A stretch of DNA of 18,646 nt from Alphaproteobacteria bacterium (GTDB lineage: Bacteria > Pseudomonadota > Alphaproteobacteria > UBA8366): assembly GCA_029861675.1 (NCBI GenBank), contig JAOTYV010000063.1:1-18646 (forward strand), read 5' to 3'. The notes under the pieces are model-generated. The model was given only the letters and a program-made list of their open reading frames with translations. It was not told where the DNA came from and made no database searches. Position numbers and translations under genes: made by a program. Shown here in pieces: positions 7,685-16,447 of this stretch (position 1 is the stretch's first letter; each line of letters starts with the position of its first letter).

Positions 7685-8230
7685 CTAGGCTGCTGGAAGT
7701 TCATGCGCAAAGCAATCGGAATGATGAAAATCCGCCTTGCCCGGCGGATGGGCCAGCGCCCAGTACGATTTATCGCCGCTCGTCTCTTCGATCACCGCCG
7801 AGAGGCCGAGCCGCCACGCCGCATCGTCCGGCAGGAACGGCAACCGATCCAGATCTAGCGCGGCGTGCAAAGTGTAGTTTTCGGCTGTCGAGTGCACGGC
7901 AATATCGGGTGCGGGGACTTCATCGGCAACGGCCATCCCCTCCCGGTATCCGCTGAAGCGATAGGCCGCCCATTGCGTCGAGGGCGCGAAATTGAATTCG
8001 TAGTACGCCGCACCCGACGATGCGCGGATGAATGCCTCGAAACAGGTGTGTTGCCAAAGCGCGTCGGTGCGCGTGGGCGCGGTCGCGGGCGGCACGTGCA
8101 GACCGGTCATCTCGCCGGTCACGCAATAGCTCAGCACCAAATTGCCGGCACGGGGGCGCGCGACGTCCACGTCGATGTGTGACACGGCAATGCAGCGCGA
8201 GTCCGGATGAAGTTTTAGCGCCTGGCGCAT
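7685..8230 (-). CDS. DOMON-like domain protein (murB/DUF1343-associated type)
   Basis: This 181-residue protein is a single DOMON-like beta-sandwich of the group found beside cell-wall recycling genes in Proteobacteria. Typical features are LWQHTCFEAFI (58-68), YYEFNFAPSTQWAAY (76-90) and the terminal YWALAHPPGKADFHH followed by DCF. DOMON folds bind haem or sugars; no obvious haem-ligand pair stands out, and a carbohydrate-binding role beside NamZ is inference. No signal peptide is seen. The start is ATG at 8228-8230 without a clear ribosome-binding site. It is transcribed in the same direction as the NamZ-like gene. Without the inserted element the two genes would be only about 13 bases apart, so they were probably an operon. 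Confidence 0.8.
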   Translation of the reverse strand: MRQALKLHPDSRCIAVSHIDVDVARPRAGNLVLSYCVTGEMTGLHVPPATAPTRTDALWQHTCFEAFIRASSGAAYYEFNFAPSTQWAAYRFSGYREGMAVADEVPAPDIAVHSTAENYTLHAALDLDRLPFLPDDAAWRLGLSAVIEETSGDKSYWALAHPPGKADFHHSDCFAHELPAA

Positions 8231-8368
8231 GACGGCATTGTAACGATGATGACTTTTAACAGGGCCATAATTTTCGGGACGACGTCGGCTAATTCATGTC
8301 CGCTCTCAGGACCGACGCGGCTGTTGCTGAATCGTGGTCGGGAGGTCGGCTGCCGGCCGCGGCAGCGT

Positions 8369-10255
8369 TCATTTGCTGGCGACCGATCCCAACCGGAATT
8401 GCCATCTCTGGGCCCGGGTGAGCCGCCGCGGCATGGTTGCATCCACATGTGCGGCGAGATCGCGCAACGTCGCGAAAACAGCGTAAAGCCGCATTGTGCC
8501 ATCGTTTGACAGCACCATCGCCTGGGTGCCGTCGCCATTGAAGGCCACGGCCTCGATCGGCGATCGGGCGCCCCGCATTACGCCGATTTCCCAACCGGTG
8601 GCGGCATCCCAAAGCCGTGCGGTTCCGTCTTTCGAGCCGGTCAGGATATGCCGCCCGTTCGGGCTGAAAACGGCGGCGGTCACCGGTGCCGAATGGCCGC
8701 TGAGAACGGCCTGTTGGGCGCCGCTCTCGGTATCGATTATGTGGGCCAGGTTGCCCGCTCCTGGCCGGACCACGAAACGGCCGTTCGTGCTGTTGGGAGT
8801 GTCGCCGACCTTACCGGTCCAATTACGAACGACGTTTGTCTCAACGCCGCCATCGATGTTCCAGAGCCTGGCGGTGCCGTCGCCCGAGGCACTCAGTATG
8901 TGTCGCCGGTCGGGGCTGAAGACGACGCCGACGACGTAATTCTGGTGGCCGCCCAAAGTGGCGCGGTCGGCGCCATCGGCGACATCCCAAATGCGCATCT
9001 GCCAATCCGACGAAACGCTCACCACTTGCCGCCCATCCGGACTGAAGACGGCGTCGTTGACCCAGGCCCGATGACCGCGCAAGACGGCGGATTCGATGCC
9101 CGTTTCAGCATTCCAAAGCCGTACCGTGCCGTCCCTGGACGCCGTTGCCACGATTGAGCTATCGGGGTTGAAGCGCGCCGAGATCAAATGATCTGAATGG
9201 CCTCGCAATATCGGGCCGGAGGCGCCCGTGGCCCCATTCCAGAGCCGCGCCGTGAGATCCGACGAGGCGGTCACCACGCGCCGGCCATCGGCGCTGAACC
9301 GGGCCGACACAACGCCGCCGTCATGGCCTTGCAGGACCGCGAGCGTATCGCCGCTTGTCGAACTCCAAAGCCGGGCCGTCGCATCACCCGAAGCCGTGAG
9401 AATGCGACGACCGTCGGGGCTATAGGATGCCGCCAAAATCTTTCCGGCATGTCCGGTGAGCACGGCGATTTCCGCGCCGCTTTCGGCATCCCAAATGCGC
9501 GCCGTGGAATCGTAGGATGCGCTCAACAGATGTCGACCATCGGGGCTGAAAGCAACGGCGACAACCTTACCGCTATGGCCGCGAAGAACGTCAATTTCGT
9601 CGCCGTCCGTACCATCCCAGAGACGCACGGTTCCGTCGAAAGAGGCCGACGCCAGCCGCCGCCCGTCGGGACTGAAAGCGGCGGACCAGACAACGTCTTT
9701 ATGACCCTCCAAATGGGCGATCAAGGCGCCGTCACGGACCCGCCACAAGCGCGCCGACCTGTCCGATGAAGCGGTCACCACGCGCGTTCCATCGGGGCTG
9801 AACGCCGCTTTGCGGACAAATCCAAAATTGCCAGCCAAAACAATATGTTCACTTCGGTTGAAGTGGGCTTCATGGAGAATACGATGCGCCGCGGCGAGAT
9901 TTTCAGCATCGGAGTCCGCATCCGCATCACTCGGCAGCGTTTGTAGGGCGAGCAGGGCCCCCGTGACCGGATCACCGGCGTCAACCTGCCGGCGCGCCGC
10001 CTCGAGCAACGCACGGTTCCGTTCCGGCGTCATCGCCGTCCAGATTGTGGGATCCGATTCCGTCGCTTCAGCCGCCGGATCAATGTTGGTCGGCGCGGTT
10101 TCCGTTTCCGGCGGTGGCTTTTGCGAACCCGGTTGCCAATTGGGGTTCAACCAGGAGAATGCGACAACACCAACGACAAGGATTACTGCGCCGAAAATCT
10201 GTATTATAAGCCACAGATTACCGCTGCCCTGTCCATCGCCCTTACTCGCAACCAC
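8369..10255 (-). CDS. Membrane-anchored WD40-repeat protein with eleven 42-residue repeats
   Basis: This 628-residue protein has one N-terminal membrane helix (about 14-36), a Pro/Glu/Thr-rich linker and a short helical region (about 75-130). An uninterrupted WD40 array follows at about 130-591, then a basic tail (QRWQFRLGS) resembling the C-terminus of other bacterial WD40 proteins. The Leu/Ile-Trp signature falls at residues 170, 212, 254, 296, 338, 380, 422, 464, 506 (degenerate), 548 and 590, so every repeat is exactly 42 residues. The propeller should lie in the periplasm or cytoplasm depending on helix orientation, and it is probably a protein-binding scaffold. No enzyme domain is present. 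The start is GTG at 10253-10255 with a weak ribosome-binding site; an open upstream extension has no start codon. Confidence 0.88.
   Translation of the reverse strand: MVASKGDGQGSGNLWLIIQIFGAVILVVGVVAFSWLNPNWQPGSQKPPPETETAPTNIDPAAEATESDPTIWTAMTPERNRALLEAARRQVDAGDPVTGALLALQTLPSDADADSDAENLAAAHRILHEAHFNRSEHIVLAGNFGFVRKAAFSPDGTRVVTASSDRSARLWRVRDGALIAHLEGHKDVVWSAAFSPDGRRLASASFDGTVRLWDGTDGDEIDVLRGHSGKVVAVAFSPDGRHLLSASYDSTARIWDAESGAEIAVLTGHAGKILAASYSPDGRRILTASGDATARLWSSTSGDTLAVLQGHDGGVVSARFSADGRRVVTASSDLTARLWNGATGASGPILRGHSDHLISARFNPDSSIVATASRDGTVRLWNAETGIESAVLRGHRAWVNDAVFSPDGRQVVSVSSDWQMRIWDVADGADRATLGGHQNYVVGVVFSPDRRHILSASGDGTARLWNIDGGVETNVVRNWTGKVGDTPNSTNGRFVVRPGAGNLAHIIDTESGAQQAVLSGHSAPVTAAVFSPNGRHILTGSKDGTARLWDAATGWEIGVMRGARSPIEAVAFNGDGTQAMVLSNDGTMRLYAVFATLRDLAAHVDATMPRRLTRAQRWQFRLGSVASK
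8483..9868 (-). repeat. Tandem array of eleven 126-bp WD40-coding units
   Basis: The array encodes eleven units of exactly 42 codons with no insertion or deletion between them. The block FSPDGR and the end RLW recur in most units. Unit 9 (residues 466-507) has lost the GH and WD signature residues but keeps its length. Such regularity points to growth by unit duplication. Confidence 0.8.
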
Positions 10256-10412
10256 GATTGCATCTGCCTTGCGCCCATTGAAGGGGCCAACGTCGATAAG
10301 CGCGTTCGACGCGGTTTCATGCCCTGCCGTGCAGGTTGGTGCGCAGCCTACGCACGGACAGAAGGGCGGGCAAGACGGTTCACCTTAAGTCACTATCGTC
10401 TATCGCCGCCAT

Positions 10413-10441
10413 TTGCGGCCCGGCGGCGGCGCGGATATAAC
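10413..10441 (+). promoter_or_regulatory. Putative sigma70-type promoter of the MmgE/PrpD gene
   Basis: TTGCGG (10413-10418) and TATAAC (10436-10441) have a 17-base spacer. The -10 hexamer matches consensus at five of six positions and the -35 at four of six. They lie 52 bases before the start codon in the spacer shared with the divergent WD40 gene. Confidence 0.4.
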
Positions 10442-10493
10442 GGAATGCGGAAAACGGCACTCGATGATGGGTGCGGCGGCGAGGAGAAGCGGC

Positions 10494-11903
10494 ATGCATG
10501 AGACACGGACGATCGCGAACTGGGTGGCCAATTTGCGGTATGAGGACATCCCCGAAGACGTCCGCGAGCATGCACGGCGTTTCATCCTCGATAATTTCGG
10601 CTGCCAGATCGCCGGCGCGACATTGCCCTGGAGCAAGACCTACTACGACATGATGTGCGCGACCCGCAGCGGCAGCCATTCGACGGTGGCGCTCTATGGC
10701 GACCGCATGGCGCCGGACGACGCGGCCTTCCTGAACAGCACCTTCAACCACGCCAACGAGACCGACGATACCCACCTGAAGAGCCCGACCCATCCGGGCG
10801 GCATCGCGGTGCCGGCGGCGCTAGCGCTGGCCGAATTCGCCGAGGCGACGGGGGAGGCGTTCCTGGTCGCGGTGGTCGCGGCCTATGAAGTGCAGATCCG
10901 GCTTTCCTGGGCGTGTTCGCCGCATCTGATCTATCGCGGCCATCATCCGCCGGTCGGTGTCGGGCCGTTCGGCGCGGCGTCGGCGGGGGCGGTGCTGCTG
11001 GGCTTCGACGAGGAAACCACGCTGAACGCCCTGGCGATCGCGGGCAGCCATTCCGCCGGGCTGATCGAATACACCAAGACCGGCGGCTCGGTGAAACGCA
11101 TCCACAGCGCGATCCCGACGCAGGCCGGGGTGCGCGCGGCGCTGTTCGCGCAAGCGGGCATCACCGGACCGCACTCGATCCTCGAAGGCGAAAAGGGATT
11201 CTGCAAGGTGTTCGCCGGCGAATACGATCTCAACCGGCTCACAGATGGGCTGGGCAAACGCTATCACCTGCTCGATAACGGGTTGAAGCCGTATAGCTGC
11301 TGCCATCTCATCCACGCGGCGTTCGATGCGCTGGACGAGGCGCGGCGGGAGACGCCGCTGCTGCCGGAAGACGTCAAGGAAATCACGGTCGCTACCAACA
11401 GCGAGCCGATCCTGAGCCATATCGGATCGATCACCGAGCCGGACGACATCCTGGGCGCGCAATTCAGCCTGCCGTTCAGCATGGCCATGCGGCTGCACCA
11501 TGGCGGCGAGGGCGTGAAGGGCGGCAACGGCTTCTGGGATTACACGCAGGTCGATTTCCGCGATCCGGCGCTATTGGAAACCGCGCGCAAGGTGAAGGTC
11601 GTCGTCGCCGCCAACGACAAATGGGAAAGGGTCGACGAAGGCGCCGGGCTGGAGATCGAGACGACCGACGGACGCCGGATCAAGGCCAGCGTACCGTTCT
11701 CCAAGGGCCTGCCGGAAAACCCGATGTCGCCCGCCGAGGTGGAGGAGAAATTCCGCTATCTGGTCGAGCCGGTGATGGGGACGGAAGCCGCCGACGCGAT
11801 CGTCGCGGCGGTCGGGGGGATCGAATCCATCGACGACATCAACGACCTGGTGCGGCTGCTGGTCACGCCGGACGCGCCGAACGCCCGGGCGGCCGCGGAG
11901 TAA
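10494..11903 (+). CDS. MmgE/PrpD family protein (2-methylcitrate dehydratase-like)
   Basis: This 469-residue cytosolic protein belongs to the MmgE/PrpD fold family, whose characterised members dehydrate 2-methylcitrate, decarboxylate cis-aconitate or act on related acids. Family landmarks are LDNFGCQIAGA (32-42), DDTHLKSPTHPGG (91-103), GSHSAGLIEYTKTGGSVKRIH (184-204), ILEGEKGFCKVF (229-240) and KPYSCCHLIHAA (about 265-276). I chose the ATG at 10494 because GAGGAG lies 7 bases before it; the open frame extends 27 codons upstream without a better site. No prpB or prpC neighbour is present, so a methylcitrate-cycle role is not supported and the substrate is unknown. The gene converges on the glycosyltransferase. 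Confidence 0.87.
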   Translation: MHETRTIANWVANLRYEDIPEDVREHARRFILDNFGCQIAGATLPWSKTYYDMMCATRSGSHSTVALYGDRMAPDDAAFLNSTFNHANETDDTHLKSPTHPGGIAVPAALALAEFAEATGEAFLVAVVAAYEVQIRLSWACSPHLIYRGHHPPVGVGPFGAASAGAVLLGFDEETTLNALAIAGSHSAGLIEYTKTGGSVKRIHSAIPTQAGVRAALFAQAGITGPHSILEGEKGFCKVFAGEYDLNRLTDGLGKRYHLLDNGLKPYSCCHLIHAAFDALDEARRETPLLPEDVKEITVATNSEPILSHIGSITEPDDILGAQFSLPFSMAMRLHHGGEGVKGGNGFWDYTQVDFRDPALLETARKVKVVVAANDKWERVDEGAGLEIETTDGRRIKASVPFSKGLPENPMSPAEVEEKFRYLVEPVMGTEAADAIVAAVGGIESIDDINDLVRLLVTPDAPNARAAAE

Positions 11904-11946
11904 GCGGCGCGGGGCTTGGTCGGCGTGGCTAAATCGAAAAGATCCC

Positions 11947-12026
11947 GTCATACCCGCGAACGCGGGTATCCAATGGAGTCAGGATTTTGTGGATTCCGGA
12001 TCGGCGCTTCGCACCGTCCGGAATGA
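11947..12026. repeat. Palindromic miniature repeat, double hairpin (convergent spacer 3)
   Basis: ATACCCGCG-AA-CGCGGGTAT (11950-11969) is a perfect 9-bp palindrome. It is followed by ATTCCGGA and TCCGGAAT as the arms of a second hairpin ending in GTCCGGAATGACG. The outer GTCAT ends and double-hairpin plan are the same as the element at 1801-1864, so this is a second, divergent member of that family. It lies between the 3' ends of the MmgE/PrpD and glycosyltransferase genes. Confidence 0.7.
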
Positions 12027-12033
12027 CGACGCA

Positions 12034-13227
12034 TTACTTGGTGAGCAAGTCGCGATACAACGCCAGCGTCTCGGCGATCACCACTTCTTCGGCGAACTCG
12101 GATTCCGCGACCTGCCGCGCGCGCGCGCCAAGCCGGTTTCGCAGATCGGCATCGCGCGCCAGGCGTTCCAGCGCATCCGCAAGCGGCTCCACGCTGCGGG
12201 CGGGGACGAGCAGGCCGGTTTCGTCTTCGCGGCAGATTTCGCGGCAGCCGGGTACGTCGGTCGCGACCATCGGCCGGCCGCAGGCCGCCGCTTCGAGCAG
12301 GGATTTCGGCAGGCCCTCGCGGTATGACGGCAGCACGGCGATATGGGCGCGGGCGTATTCGCCGGGAATGTCGCCGATGGGCCCAGCGAGGTCGACGATG
12401 CCCTCGGCGCGCCAGTGATCGAGCGTCGCCTGCGGGATCGAGGCGGGGTTTTTGTCGGTCGGGCCGACCAGGCGGATCTTGATGTCCGTGCCGCGCTGTC
12501 GAAGCAGGCGCGCCGCCTCGACCAGCTCGTCGATGCCCTTGTCCCACAGCATGCGCGAGACGCAGACCGCGACGGGCGTGCCGTCCGGCGGCGGGTGCGG
12601 GCGGAATCGCGTCGTGTCGACGCCAGAGCCGCGGATCAGCGCGAGCCGGTCCGGGCGCGCCCCCAACTCGCTTTCGAACAGCGCAACGTCATCCGGGTTT
12701 TGCAGGATCGTGCGGCTGTTGCGCCGGTTGACGAGCGCGCGCAGTCCGAGCCGGGCGACGGGCCGCAACACTCGCGCCTTCAGCGTGGCCGAGGAGAACA
12801 GGTAGCCGAGCCCGGCGAGCGCGTTCACCACCGCGGGCACGCCGGTGAGGCGGGCGCAGAGCGCGCCGTACAGGGTCGGCTTCAACGCGACATGGTGAAC
12901 CAGATCGGGCCGTTCCCGCCGGTAAATGCCCAACAGCTCCCGCAGCGTGCCGAGATCGTGCAGCGGGTTGAGACCGCTGCGGTCGAGACCGATGGGGATA
13001 ATCCGTAACCCGGCCTGCTCGATGATTCCCCCGTGATCGCGCACGCGCGTCGCCACGATGACCTCGGCGCCGGCCGCATGGAGCGCCTTGCCGAGCGGCA
13101 GCCGGTGCGAGCAGAAATACCAATCCTCGCTGACCACGATGACGATCTTCCGTCCGGCGAGGATTGTCTCCTTGCCGGCGGGCGGCGGCGGGACAGTGTT
13201 TTCGGTTGGGTCTGTTGGATCTGGCAT
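12034..13227 (-). CDS. Glycosyltransferase family 4 protein
   Basis: This 397-residue retaining GT-B glycosyltransferase resembles capsule and lipid-linked oligosaccharide enzymes such as CapM and PglA. The N-terminal acceptor domain begins with KIVIVVSEDWYFCSHRLPLG (27-46) after a proline-rich lead of about 25 residues. The donor-binding domain contains SRMLWDKGIDELVEA (224-238; Arg225 and Lys230 expected to contact the phosphates), then REGLPKSLLEAA with the EX7E pair Glu304 and Glu312. There is no membrane segment; such enzymes bind the inner membrane peripherally. The start is ATG at 13225-13227, with a weak ribosome-binding site. It is alone on its strand rather than in a polysaccharide cluster, so the glycan is unknown. 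Confidence 0.88.
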   Translation of the reverse strand: MPDPTDPTENTVPPPPAGKETILAGRKIVIVVSEDWYFCSHRLPLGKALHAAGAEVIVATRVRDHGGIIEQAGLRIIPIGLDRSGLNPLHDLGTLRELLGIYRRERPDLVHHVALKPTLYGALCARLTGVPAVVNALAGLGYLFSSATLKARVLRPVARLGLRALVNRRNSRTILQNPDDVALFESELGARPDRLALIRGSGVDTTRFRPHPPPDGTPVAVCVSRMLWDKGIDELVEAARLLRQRGTDIKIRLVGPTDKNPASIPQATLDHWRAEGIVDLAGPIGDIPGEYARAHIAVLPSYREGLPKSLLEAAACGRPMVATDVPGCREICREDETGLLVPARSVEPLADALERLARDADLRNRLGARARQVAESEFAEEVVIAETLALYRDLLTK

Positions 13228-13303
13228 TGCCGTCTCTATAGCCGGTCATCGCCGCTTGTCGCCAGCCCCAGGCGGCGTATGATTTTCCGTGGGGGTGCGC
13301 CGC

Positions 13304-16300
13304 ATGATTCTGCACGACAAGAGTCCAACCGCCGAGCCGTTGCGGCAGGCAATCCGCCACGCGCTCGTCATGGACGAAGAAGCCTGTATTGCCGAACGGT
13401 TGCAGCAGGCGGCCCTTTCGCGCGAGGCGTGCAAACGCATTGAGAACCGGGCGATGGACCTGGTGCAAACCGTGCGTGCGGTGCGGCTGGAACGCGGCGG
13501 CATCGACGCCTTCCTGAACGAATACGAGATGTCGAGCCATGAAGGCGTGGTGCTGATGTGCCTCGCCGAGGCGCTGCTGCGCATTCCCGACGCGGAAACC
13601 CGCGACCGGCTGATTCGCGACAAGATCGGCGACGCCGACTGGGAAAGCCATCTCGGCCGATCCGAGTCGGTGTTCGTCAACGCGTCGACCTGGGCGCTGA
13701 TGCTGACCGGCCGGATCATCAAGCTCGATGATGCGGAGCGGGATTGGAGCGGCATTCTCGGCCGGCTGGTGGCGCGCAGCGGCGAGCCGGTGGTGCGCGA
13801 ATCGCTGGTCCAGGCGATGCGCATCATGGGGCGCCAGTTCGTGATGGGCCGGACCGTCGAGGAAGCGCTCGACCGGGCGGAGGACGACGTCGCCAAAGGT
13901 TACCGGCACTCCTTCGACATGCTGGGCGAGGCGGCGCAAACGATGGCCGACGCCGACCGGTATCTGGAGGCCTACGCCACCGCCATCGATGCGATCGGCG
14001 CGGCGGCGGGTGGGCAGGGGCCAGTAGCGGGACCGGGCATATCGGTGAAACTGTCCGCGCTTTTTCCGCGCTACGAGACGGCGCAGCACGTCCGGGTGAT
14101 GCGGGAATTGGCGCCGCGTCTGGCGTCGTTGGCGGTCCAGGCCAAGGCGGCGGATATCGGCCTCACGGTCGATGCGGAGGAAGCGGACCGGCTCGACCTG
14201 TCGCTCGATGTCATCTCGGCGGTGCTGTCCGAACCGGGGTTGCGCGGCTGGGACGGGTTCGGCCTCGCCGTGCAGGCCTATCAGAAACGCGCGCAGCCGT
14301 TGCTCGATTGGCTCGCCGATCTGGCGCGCGGCCAGGGGCGGCGGCTGATGGTGCGGCTGGTCAAGGGCGCCTATTGGGATACGGAGATCAAACGCGCCCA
14401 GGTCGCCGGGCTTGCGGACTATCCGGTGTTCACCCGCAAGGCGTCGACCGATGTTTCGTTTCTCGCCTGCGCCAAGCGGTTGGCGGCGGACCCGGTGGCG
14501 TTTTATCCGCAATTCGCGACGCACAACGCCTACTCGGTCGCGGCGATTTTGGACATCATGCAGAACAGCGGCGGAGAATTCGAATTCCAGCGGCTGCACG
14601 GCATGGGGGCGGCCTTGTACGAGCAGATCGTCGGCCTGTCGGCGCAGAACCTGCCGTGCAGGATCTATGCGCCGGTGGGAAGCCACGAAGACCTGCTGGC
14701 CTATCTGGTGCGGCGCTTGCTGGAAAACGGCGCCAATACCTCCTTCGTCAACCGGATCGTCGATGAGGACCTGCCGTTGGCGGAAATCGTTGCCGATCCG
14801 GTGGCGCGTACCGCCGCGCTGAAGACGCGCCGGCATGGGGCGATTCCGGTGCCGGCCGATCTTTTCGGCGCCGAGCGGCGCAATTCGCGCGGGTATGATC
14901 TGTCGGATTGGGGAACGCTGGAAAACCTCGCGCACGACATGGGCGCCTTTGCCGACCACGAATGGCATGCGTCGCCGGTTTCGGGCGCGGCGGCGGAGCC
15001 GGTGGCGGTAACCGAGCCGGCCGACCGGCGGCGCCATGCCGGATCGGTCCGGGCGGCAACGCCGGATGACGTGGCGGCGGCGGTCGGTGCGGCGGTTGCG
15101 GCGCAGGCCGATTGGACGCGGGTGCCCGCGGCCGGCCGGGCCGGGGCGCTTGAAAAGGCATCGGATCTCTTCGAGGAGCACGCCGCCGAGCTGATGGCGC
15201 TGTGCATTCGCGAGGCGGGCAAGACGATTGGCGACGCGGTCGCGGAACTGCGCGAGGCGGTGGATTTCCTGCGTTACTACGCCTTGCGCGCGCGCGTCGA
15301 TTTTGACCAGCCGCGAGCGTTGCCCGGACCGACCGGCGAAACCAATCACCTGTCGATGCATGGGCGGGGCGCGATCGCCTGCATTTCGCCCTGGAATTTT
15401 CCGCTGGCGATCTTTACCGGGCAAGTTGCCGCCGCGCTCGCGGCCGGCAATGCGGTGCTCGCCAAACCCGCGGAGCAGACGCAGCTGATCGCCCATCGCG
15501 CCGTCGAGTTGCTGCACCAGGCGGGCATTCCCGGGGAAGTCTTGCATTTGCTGCCGGGGGACGGGCCCGGCGTCGGCGCGCCGCTGGTTGCCGACCCGCG
15601 CATTGCCGGCGTTGCCTTCACGGGATCGCTGGAAACCGCGCAGGCGATCAATCGGAGCCTCGCTGCGCGCGAGGGTGCAATCGTGCCGCTGATCGCGGAG
15701 ACCGGCGGGCAGAACGCGATGATCGTCGACTCCTCCGCTTTGCCGGAACAGGTGGTGCGGGACGTGCTGACTTCGGCCTTTCGCAGCGCCGGACAGCGCT
15801 GCTCCGCATTGCGCGTGTTGCTCCTGCAGGACGATGTCGCCGATCGCATGATCGATATGCTGGCGGGCGCAATGGACATGCTGCGCATCGGCAACCCGGC
15901 CTATCTGGAAACCGATATCGGTCCGGTAATCGACACCGACGCCCTGGCCATGCTGGACGCGCACGCGCGGCGCATGGACTCCGAGGCGACGCTCGTTCGA
16001 TCGCTTCCGCTGCCCAAGGATACCGCGCACGGCACGTTCTTCGCGCCGACCGCTTATGAAATCGACAATATGGAGCGGTTGACGGGCGAGGTGTTCGGCC
16101 CGGTCCTGCACATCATCCGGTATTCCGCCGACCGGTTGGACTCCGTTCTCGATGCGGTTCGCAATACCGGGTATGGCCTGACCTTGAGCGTGCACAGCCG
16201 CATCGACGCCACGGTGCGCCAAATTCATGAGCGCCTGCCGGTCGGCAACACCTACGTAAACCGGGACCAGATCGGCGCGGTGGTCGGCGTGCAGCCGTTC

Positions 16301-16447
16301 GGCGGCGAGGGGCTTTCGGGCACCGGACCCAAGGCCGGCGGGCCGCAGTACCTGTTCCGGCTGGCGACGGAGCGCAGCTTGTCGGTCGACATCACGGCCT
16401 CGGGCGGCAATACCGCGCTGCTCAATCTCGAGGATCTTCCGGATTAG
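13304..16447 (+). CDS. putA: Bifunctional proline dehydrogenase/L-glutamate gamma-semialdehyde dehydrogenase PutA
   Basis: This enzyme oxidises proline to glutamate in two steps: FAD-dependent proline dehydrogenase, then NAD-dependent aldehyde dehydrogenase. At 1047 residues it is the short, minimal type. It has a helical N-terminal part, a PRODH barrel (about 170-490; RLVKGAYWDTEIKRAQ at 351-366 and FATHNAYSVAAI at 404-415), then an ALDH domain (about 560-1040) with ISPWNFP (694-700), FTGSLETA (772-779), catalytic Glu799 (IAETGG) and nucleophile Cys833 (GQRCSAL). There is no N-terminal ribbon-helix-helix DNA-binding domain and no extra C-terminal ALDH-like domain as in E. coli PutA, so it should not repress itself. 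The ATG at 13304 is preferred over GTGs at 13289 and 13295, which lie in its G-rich ribosome-binding region. The stop codon abuts an inserted element. Confidence 0.95.
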   Translation: MILHDKSPTAEPLRQAIRHALVMDEEACIAERLQQAALSREACKRIENRAMDLVQTVRAVRLERGGIDAFLNEYEMSSHEGVVLMCLAEALLRIPDAETRDRLIRDKIGDADWESHLGRSESVFVNASTWALMLTGRIIKLDDAERDWSGILGRLVARSGEPVVRESLVQAMRIMGRQFVMGRTVEEALDRAEDDVAKGYRHSFDMLGEAAQTMADADRYLEAYATAIDAIGAAAGGQGPVAGPGISVKLSALFPRYETAQHVRVMRELAPRLASLAVQAKAADIGLTVDAEEADRLDLSLDVISAVLSEPGLRGWDGFGLAVQAYQKRAQPLLDWLADLARGQGRRLMVRLVKGAYWDTEIKRAQVAGLADYPVFTRKASTDVSFLACAKRLAADPVAFYPQFATHNAYSVAAILDIMQNSGGEFEFQRLHGMGAALYEQIVGLSAQNLPCRIYAPVGSHEDLLAYLVRRLLENGANTSFVNRIVDEDLPLAEIVADPVARTAALKTRRHGAIPVPADLFGAERRNSRGYDLSDWGTLENLAHDMGAFADHEWHASPVSGAAAEPVAVTEPADRRRHAGSVRAATPDDVAAAVGAAVAAQADWTRVPAAGRAGALEKASDLFEEHAAELMALCIREAGKTIGDAVAELREAVDFLRYYALRARVDFDQPRALPGPTGETNHLSMHGRGAIACISPWNFPLAIFTGQVAAALAAGNAVLAKPAEQTQLIAHRAVELLHQAGIPGEVLHLLPGDGPGVGAPLVADPRIAGVAFTGSLETAQAINRSLAAREGAIVPLIAETGGQNAMIVDSSALPEQVVRDVLTSAFRSAGQRCSALRVLLLQDDVADRMIDMLAGAMDMLRIGNPAYLETDIGPVIDTDALAMLDAHARRMDSEATLVRSLPLPKDTAHGTFFAPTAYEIDNMERLTGEVFGPVLHIIRYSADRLDSVLDAVRNTGYGLTLSVHSRIDATVRQIHERLPVGNTYVNRDQIGAVVGVQPFGGEGLSGTGPKAGGPQYLFRLATERSLSVDITASGGNTALLNLEDLPD

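Noticed and set aside
7433..7710. Several 60-100-residue open frames through the 257-bp element
   Set aside because: They are Arg/Ala/Pro-rich, occur on both strands, include the element ends, and lack ribosome-binding sites or recognisable domains.
10413..10493. Longer start for the MmgE/PrpD protein at 10413
   Set aside because: The extra 27 residues do not resemble the family N-terminus, and the ATG at 10494 has GAGGAG at proper spacing. The upstream stretch also holds the best promoter match.
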